From NCBI GenBank assembly GCA_001574975.1, contig KQ965947.1, positions 1-10,913 on the forward strand: a stretch of DNA of 10,913 bases, given 5' to 3'. This stretch comes from Gonapodya prolifera JEL478. Its lineage: Eukaryota > Monoblepharomycota > Monoblepharidomycetes > Monoblepharidales > Gonapodyaceae. Both the position numbers and the translations under genes were made by a program. Position 1 is the first letter of the stretch; every line of letters begins with the position of its first letter. Of this stretch, positions 7,622 to 10,913 are shown one piece after another. The notes under the pieces are model-generated. The model saw nothing but the letters and a program-made list of their open reading frames with translations. It did no database searches and was not told the DNA's origin.

Positions 7622-8095
7622 GATCAAATCGACTTCAAACTGTGTGCACATTTGACATTAGTTGTATATCATTAAGCACAATAGAGCACCTCATCAAATC
7701 GACTTCAAATTGTGTGCACTTTTGACATCAGTTGTATATAATTGTGCACAAAAGTGCACCTCATCAAATCGACTTCAAATTGTGTGCACATTTGACATCA
7801 GTTGTATATAATTGTGCACAAAAGTGCACCACTTCAAATTGGGTGAACAAACAAATAGAACAAATCACCATAAAGATTTTCGAGCCCTGCTGAAAATATG
7901 CACTTCTTATTGAACAAACAAAACGAACAAATCAACTTCGATATTTACTTCAAACTGAGTGCACATTTGACATCAGTTGAGTATAATTGTGCATACAAAT
8001 CAACTTCAAACTGTGTGCGCATTTGACATGTATTGTATATAATTGTGCACAAAAGTGCACCTCATCAAATTGTTTTCAAATTGGGTGTACATTTC
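7622..8095 (+). repeat. 70-bp-period tandem array with an embedded copy of the dispersed repeat
   Basis: The phrase caaatcgacttcaaa starts at 7625, 7695 and 7765, exactly 70 bp apart. A related phrase recurs near 7927 and 7996, and a degraded one at 8066. Each unit continues with gtgtgcacatttgacatcag, ttgtatataattgtgcac and a gtgcacaaaagtgcac element. Between 7843 and 7925 the array is interrupted by the block shared with the repeats at 3421 and 10913 (gaacaaacaaa...accataaa...gagccctg...cttattgaacaaacaaa). There is no coding potential. It could be a viral terminal or regulatory repeat, a degenerate mobile element, or a host satellite. Confidence 0.8.
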
Positions 8096-8309
8096 AAATT
8101 CGTCGACCTTTTTTCTCTCTGTCTTTGATGTAGAACTGTTCTGAAACGGCATACATTCTCCAATTTCCACCACAAGAAGACCGGCGTTGTATTTTAGATA
8201 ATACAAGAAACCCAATTATAGCGATTGGATGAACATCACAACGCTTTAGATGTTTTCGTAGACAGTCTATGTCGATTGAAATCTCGGCACATTCAATGTT
8301 TATGTACAT
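8094..8309 (-). CDS. Uncertain short ORF, possibly the truncated 5' part of a gene
   Basis: 71 residues, not recognised. The N-terminal half (ECAEISIDIDCLRKHLKRC, then HPIAIIGFLVL) reads like ordinary protein, while the C-terminus (DREKKGRRI) runs into the tandem array and stops at its edge. It starts divergently from the membrane-protein gene at 8337 across a 27-bp gap containing tatata. This would suit a compact viral divergent promoter and a gene cut by the repeat, but the frame may equally be a chance opening. Confidence 0.3.
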   Translation of the reverse strand: MYINIECAEISIDIDCLRKHLKRCDVHPIAIIGFLVLSKIQRRSSCGGNWRMYAVSEQFYIKDREKKGRRI

Positions 8310-8336
8310 ATTTTCTCTATATATCGACTGTCAAAA
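8310..8336. promoter_or_regulatory. Candidate A/T-rich promoter upstream of the 8337 gene
   Basis: This short spacer contains ttttctctatatatcg directly before the ATG at 8337. A TATA-like element so close to the start is usual for giant-virus genes with very short leaders. It may also serve the uncertain divergent ORF. No known viral early or late consensus is matched with certainty. Confidence 0.3.
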
Positions 8337-9017
8337 ATGATATTGAGCAATAAAGTTCGAAACTCAATTATTGGATTAATTACCGTAATTGGAGGCGAAG
8401 CCCTTGTTCACGACTTCCTCAGTTGCGCTCCAGGTATGGTCAAAAATCAATTGTTTGCCCTCGTGGTTGTTTTCGCGATTGTTATGTCGGTTACAGATTA
8501 TGACTACAAATTGGCAGCGATTGTTGTTCTGGCTTATGTGTTATTGAGACAAATCTTACTAAACTTCCAACCAAATGAAAGTAATGCGTCCCCAACAACT
8601 ATTCCTAGCGACGCACAGGTCGTTGAAATTCCCCTCGCTGATCGACCAATTCTTGTTGACCAAAGGTCTCGTTCTCCGGAACCACTCTTGTTCAAGACAA
8701 AGAAAAAAGCAAAAAAGGGCATTAAACCAATCAACTCAGTGATCGACTACACGAGAGACGAGAACGCTGGTAGTACGATAACAGATATTAGTTCAGGTTA
8801 CGGCAGCAAAGTGTTCCCCATGATTCTAGAAGATGAAACAAAAAAACCAAAATCATTTTTACCATTTTTCGAAGATGATAAGGTTTCTACTTTCAACAGT
8901 CCGCAAAAGGCTCTTTCCGACACATCATTATCTGTCTTCAAAAGCAGCATCGGCGGTTCTCTCCCTGATGATATGGTGGTCGAAGCCGGTCAAATTCGAC
9001 CAACGTATGTTCGCTAA
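8337..9017 (+). CDS. Unknown membrane protein with N-terminal helices and long hydrophilic tail
   Basis: 226 residues, not recognised. There are two or three hydrophobic segments in the first 80 residues: about 10-30 (IIGLITVIGG...), 38-54 (LFALVVVFAIVMSV) and 58-77 (LAAIVVLAYVLLRQILL). The remaining roughly 150 residues are polar, with a basic stretch (KTKKKAKKG) just past residue 120 and many Ser, Asp and Pro, and are probably cytoplasmic or inside a virion. The ATG at 8337 follows a tatata-containing spacer. The gene ends 3 bp from the stop of a convergent membrane-protein gene. The pair could be envelope or inner-membrane proteins of the virus, which is inference from architecture. There is no intron, and codons are A/T-ended like those of the RNase III gene. 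Confidence 0.65.
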   Translation: MILSNKVRNSIIGLITVIGGEALVHDFLSCAPGMVKNQLFALVVVFAIVMSVTDYDYKLAAIVVLAYVLLRQILLNFQPNESNASPTTIPSDAQVVEIPLADRPILVDQRSRSPEPLLFKTKKKAKKGIKPINSVIDYTRDENAGSTITDISSGYGSKVFPMILEDETKKPKSFLPFFEDDKVSTFNSPQKALSDTSLSVFKSSIGGSLPDDMVVEAGQIRPTYVR

Positions 9018-9020
9018 CTT

Positions 9021-9470
9021 TTATTTTCCGAGAGCAGAGGCTATTATGCCTGCTGGAATGACGAGAGCAAACCAAATTGTCGGCGCAAAGATGCCCAGAA
9101 CACACCAAAGAGTCCAGAACGAATATATAACAAATTGACTGAGAAAACTACTCTTTAAATTGCTATCGCTATCGATGTATTTGCCAATTCGTAACAAGCC
9201 CAAAATCCATCCTAGTGCTATTACGACAGTCGATATAATTGCTGACATCTTTTCTTGCCAACCAACGTCATCAACCTCCTCGAAATTCAACGACGGTAGA
9301 GTGCTTTCGACACCGGTTTTGCTGCTCCCAACACTAGATGCTCCTTCCACGCTTGCCGACACCGAAGATGTAGTCGATGGAGCTTGGGAAGAGGTGGAGT
9401 CAGTTGGTCCACCATAGTATCTAATTGGTAATGATTTGAGGCTCGGATCGGAGAAAAGGAGATTAGACAT
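9021..9470 (-). CDS. Unknown small membrane protein with Ser/Thr-rich N-terminus
   Basis: 149 residues, not recognised. Residues 1-70 are polar, with a Ser/Thr/Val/Ala-rich stretch (about 24-55) of the kind that is disordered or heavily O-glycosylated if it lies outside the cell. Hydrophobic helices follow at about 75-97 (AIISTVVIALGWILGLL) and about 110-147 (FVIYSFWTLWCVLGIF, then IWFALVIPAGIIASAL, probably two spans). The protein ends with LGK right after the last helix, a compact tail-anchored look. The sequence upstream of the ATG at 9470 is very A/T-rich (about 9471-9505), a likely promoter. It converges on the other membrane-protein gene with a 3-bp gap, so the two probably share terminator sequence. 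Confidence 0.65.
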   Translation of the reverse strand: MSNLLFSDPSLKSLPIRYYGGPTDSTSSQAPSTTSSVSASVEGASSVGSSKTGVESTLPSLNFEEVDDVGWQEKMSAIISTVVIALGWILGLLRIGKYIDSDSNLKSSFLSQFVIYSFWTLWCVLGIFAPTIWFALVIPAGIIASALGK

Positions 9471-9622
9471 TTATTTTTTAGCTTTTAAAATATAATATAA
9501 ATCTTTACATAAACTCGAGCCTCGACATCGTTTGCCTGCAGTAGATATAGCGATCACTTACATTGCTTCCCTTACTAGTATAAGAAACGTGAAGAAAATT
9601 TATTTGATCTCATCAAAGAACA
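9471..9622. promoter_or_regulatory. Divergent intergenic region, likely promoter(s)
   Basis: This 152-bp gap separates divergent genes starting at 9470 (-) and 9623 (+). The left third is almost pure A/T (tttattttttag, taaaatataatataaat), placed to drive the membrane-protein gene. The right end (gaagaaaatttatttgatc) is milder and could serve the small basic ORF. No specific factor site is recognised. Confidence 0.4.
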
Positions 9623-9844
9623 ATGAAAATAACGTGGACCTTTTTGAAAATGAAATTCTTCAGCTCCAATGACGCCCCGAGAGCAATAAAGGATGACGAA
9701 GAGGTGGTAAAACCAGTCGTTGAACCTAGCGTCAAACCGCGCACAAAAAGTCCCAGCAGAAGGTCAAACACAAAAATAACACAGAACAAAAAAGTATTTC
9801 GAAAGTCACCTAGGCGAAACATGAAACCAATTGAAAAGAATTAG
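9623..9844 (+). CDS. Small basic protein
   Basis: 73 residues, not recognised. It is lysine/arginine-rich from residue 35 on (RTKSPSRRSNTK, KKVFRKSPRRN), with two (K/R)SP(S/R)RR-type motifs of the kind found in nucleic-acid-binding tails and nuclear localisation signals. A short acidic patch (DDEE) precedes this region. It could be a DNA-condensing or virion core peptide, which is inference from composition. The ATG at 9623 lies after an A/T-rich stretch, and the stop overlaps the convergent gene's stop by 4 bp. That tight fit favours a real gene, but the short length keeps it uncertain. Confidence 0.5.
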   Translation: MKITWTFLKMKFFSSNDAPRAIKDDEEVVKPVVEPSVKPRTKSPSRRSNTKITQNKKVFRKSPRRNMKPIEKN

Positions 9845-10701
9845 CGATATGCTAGTTGTTCAAGTTTACGATGAAATTTCGCGATTTGAGTGCTAAGTTG
9901 AACAGAATTTTCAGAGATCGCTTTCAACTCTGCAGTCAGTTCTTGTAGTGACCATCTCCCGCCCGAGGGATTAGAAACAACTGGCGTCTGCTGCCCAAAG
10001 TCGACGAAAGGTGGGGAAGGGTGTTGAGCGGTATTTACTTGAGTCTGCTGCTGTCCAAAAGCGAAGAACGGTGGGGAAGGTCGTTGAACGCTGTTCACTG
10101 GAGTTTGTTGTTGCCCAAAGTTGAAGAATGGTGCGGCAGCTGTTTGAGGAGTGTTTACTGAAGTCTTCGGCGGTCCAAAGTGAAAGTTTGATGGGGCAGC
10201 TGTTTCGGGAGTGTTTACCGGTGTATGCTGTTGTATCAATGCAGCTGCATTTTCAGGGATTTCATCCGAATTTTGATTTAATATTTTCCAATCATAGTCT
10301 CCTTCATCAGTTTTCACTGATTTGTACCATATTCCCCTGGAATTCTGTCTGACTTGGCCAATGCAGTCATTTGCAATGTATTTCGGTTTCTTAAACCTTG
10401 TACTTTTGGGATATTCCACACATCCATTGTTTTCTCGCGTTGGTGGAAAAGGATTCCGTTCAGGGCTACGGTTGCGAACCCAGTCTTCCAGCATTGAATC
10501 GGTGAGGCCATCGTACTTAACGTAATCCCCGTCACTACGGTCCCTTCCGGGGACCTGTATCAACCAGGTAAATCCTCCCCATTTGGATTCAACTGCCTTG
10601 TACCACTGGCCCTCGTGTAACTTGACTCGATTGATGTTCTCAATTGGCGGTCCCAATGCTTTGCTTAATCTCTCTTGAAGCGGGGTTTTTTTATCTGACA
10701 T
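9841..10701 (-). CDS. Protein with two WYK...W modules, four FxFG-type repeats and a C-terminal coiled coil
   Basis: 286 residues. Residues 26-48 and 112-140 contain two related modules (GQWYKAVESKWGGFTW and GIWYKSVKTDEGDYDW). They recall short W-Y...G...W repeats I know from giant-virus proteins of unknown role. Residues 159-238 are four 20-residue units of the pattern TPVNT-x8-FxFGQQ. Three carry a true FxFG (FHFG, FNFG, FAFG) and the fourth reads FVDFG. FxFG is the signature of nucleoporin linkers that bind nuclear transport receptors, so contact with nuclear transport is conceivable but unproven. Residues about 248-284 form a probable amphipathic helix or coiled coil. The protein could be structural or an adaptor. 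The ATG at 10701 follows an A/T-rich leader next to the terminal repeat; the stop overlaps the small basic ORF by 4 bp. Confidence 0.75.
   Translation of the reverse strand: MSDKKTPLQERLSKALGPPIENINRVKLHEGQWYKAVESKWGGFTWLIQVPGRDRSDGDYVKYDGLTDSMLEDWVRNRSPERNPFPPTRENNGCVEYPKSTRFKKPKYIANDCIGQVRQNSRGIWYKSVKTDEGDYDWKILNQNSDEIPENAAALIQQHTPVNTPETAAPSNFHFGPPKTSVNTPQTAAAPFFNFGQQQTPVNSVQRPSPPFFAFGQQQTQVNTAQHPSPPFVDFGQQTPVVSNPSGGRWSLQELTAELKAISENSVQLSTQIAKFHRKLEQLAYR
9988..10227 (-). repeat. 60-bp coding tandem repeat (four units)
   Basis: Four consecutive 60-bp units encode the 20-residue FxFG-type repeats of the 286-residue protein. On the forward strand each shows a tgttcact- or tgtttact-like phrase and a ccaaa element (cgaag or tgaag nearby). 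The units vary at third positions and in the Thr/Gln/Pro stretch but keep the phenylalanines and glycine, which points to selection on the protein. Confidence 0.75.
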
Positions 10702-10734
10702 GTTTTGTATATTTACTTACGAACAAAAAATGTA

Positions 10735-10913
10735 TGCACTTTGTGACAAAAGTTGCACCCAAGATGAGAACAATTTGAATTCCTTTGGATGAGTTGCACT
10801 TTTGTGCACAATTGTATACAACCGATATGAAATGTGCACACAGTTTGAAGTAAATATCGAAGTTGATTTGTTCATTTTGTTTGTTCAATAAGAGACGCAT
10901 ATTTTCAGCAGGG
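10735..10913 (-). repeat. Dispersed repeat, copy 3, inverted
   Basis: The reverse complement reads ccctgctgaaaatatgcgtc, then a cttattgaacaaacaaa block, then cttcgatatttacttcaaac, then gtgtgcacatttc and finally caattgtgcacaaaagtgca. This matches the region starting at 7885 block for block, including the extra gatattta that copy 1 lacks, so copies 2 and 3 are the closest pair and are in opposite orientation. The repeat continues past the window edge. The short open frame across it is a by-product. Confidence 0.75.

Noticed and set aside
7625-8095. CRISPR array
   Set aside because: The 70-bp units are repeated along their whole length with no unique spacers, and the genome context is eukaryotic or viral.
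10691-10900. Minus-strand 69-codon frame
   Set aside because: It lies in the inverted repeat copy, has no recognisable motif, and overlaps the promoter of the 286-residue gene.
1-10913. tRNA or rRNA genes
   Set aside because: No cloverleaf-like stretch with the usual T-loop bases and no rRNA-like conserved stretch was noticed on either strand by eye; a covariance-model scan was not possible.

Overview
The window looks like a piece of a fungal genome, chytrid-like or another early-diverging lineage, that carries blocks of giant-virus (Nucleocytoviricota-like) DNA. It holds two kinds of DNA. The first kind is compact, intron-free and A/T-rich, with genes on both strands that nearly touch or overlap. 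The second is richer in G and C and has genes split by short GT-AG introns of about 52-67 nt. This reading rests on gene content and architecture only, since no database search was possible. An actual viral genome carrying captured fungal genes is the main alternative.

Virus-like block 1 (about 1-3340) has four genes. They are the 3' end of an acidic, repeat-containing protein (+), a membrane-anchored HExxH metalloprotease of a type common in giant viruses (+), a ribonuclease III (-), and a protein with a repetitive charged tail (-). The protease and RNase III genes converge with a 22-bp overlap. The RNase III reading frame overlaps the end of the next gene by 4 bp.

A dispersed repeat (about 3420-3600) follows. 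An ankyrin-repeat gene remnant starts exactly at its edge and contains a frameshift. Next come two intron-containing genes of fungal style: an F-box protein (three exons, 3946-5387) and a protein with a candidate PD-(D/E)XK nuclease motif (about 5403-7114). Then comes about 500 bp of apparently empty DNA and a 70-bp-period tandem array (about 7622-8095). The array includes a second copy of the dispersed repeat.

Virus-like block 2 (about 8100-10735) holds two convergent membrane-protein genes separated by 3 bp, a small basic protein, and a 286-residue protein with two WYK...W modules and four 20-residue FxFG-type units. An uncertain ORF cut off at the repeat edge lies at its left end. A third copy of the dispersed repeat, in opposite orientation, closes the window. 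Block 2 is therefore flanked by inverted repeats, and the fungal-type segment by direct repeats. This suggests that the repeat took part in integration or later rearrangement, or that it derives from viral genome ends.

The virus-like genes do not form one recognisable pathway. RNase III and the metalloprotease are accessory enzymes seen across giant viruses, and the membrane proteins could be virion or envelope components. No capsid, polymerase or packaging ATPase gene is present, so the viral assignment rests mainly on those two enzymes plus architecture.
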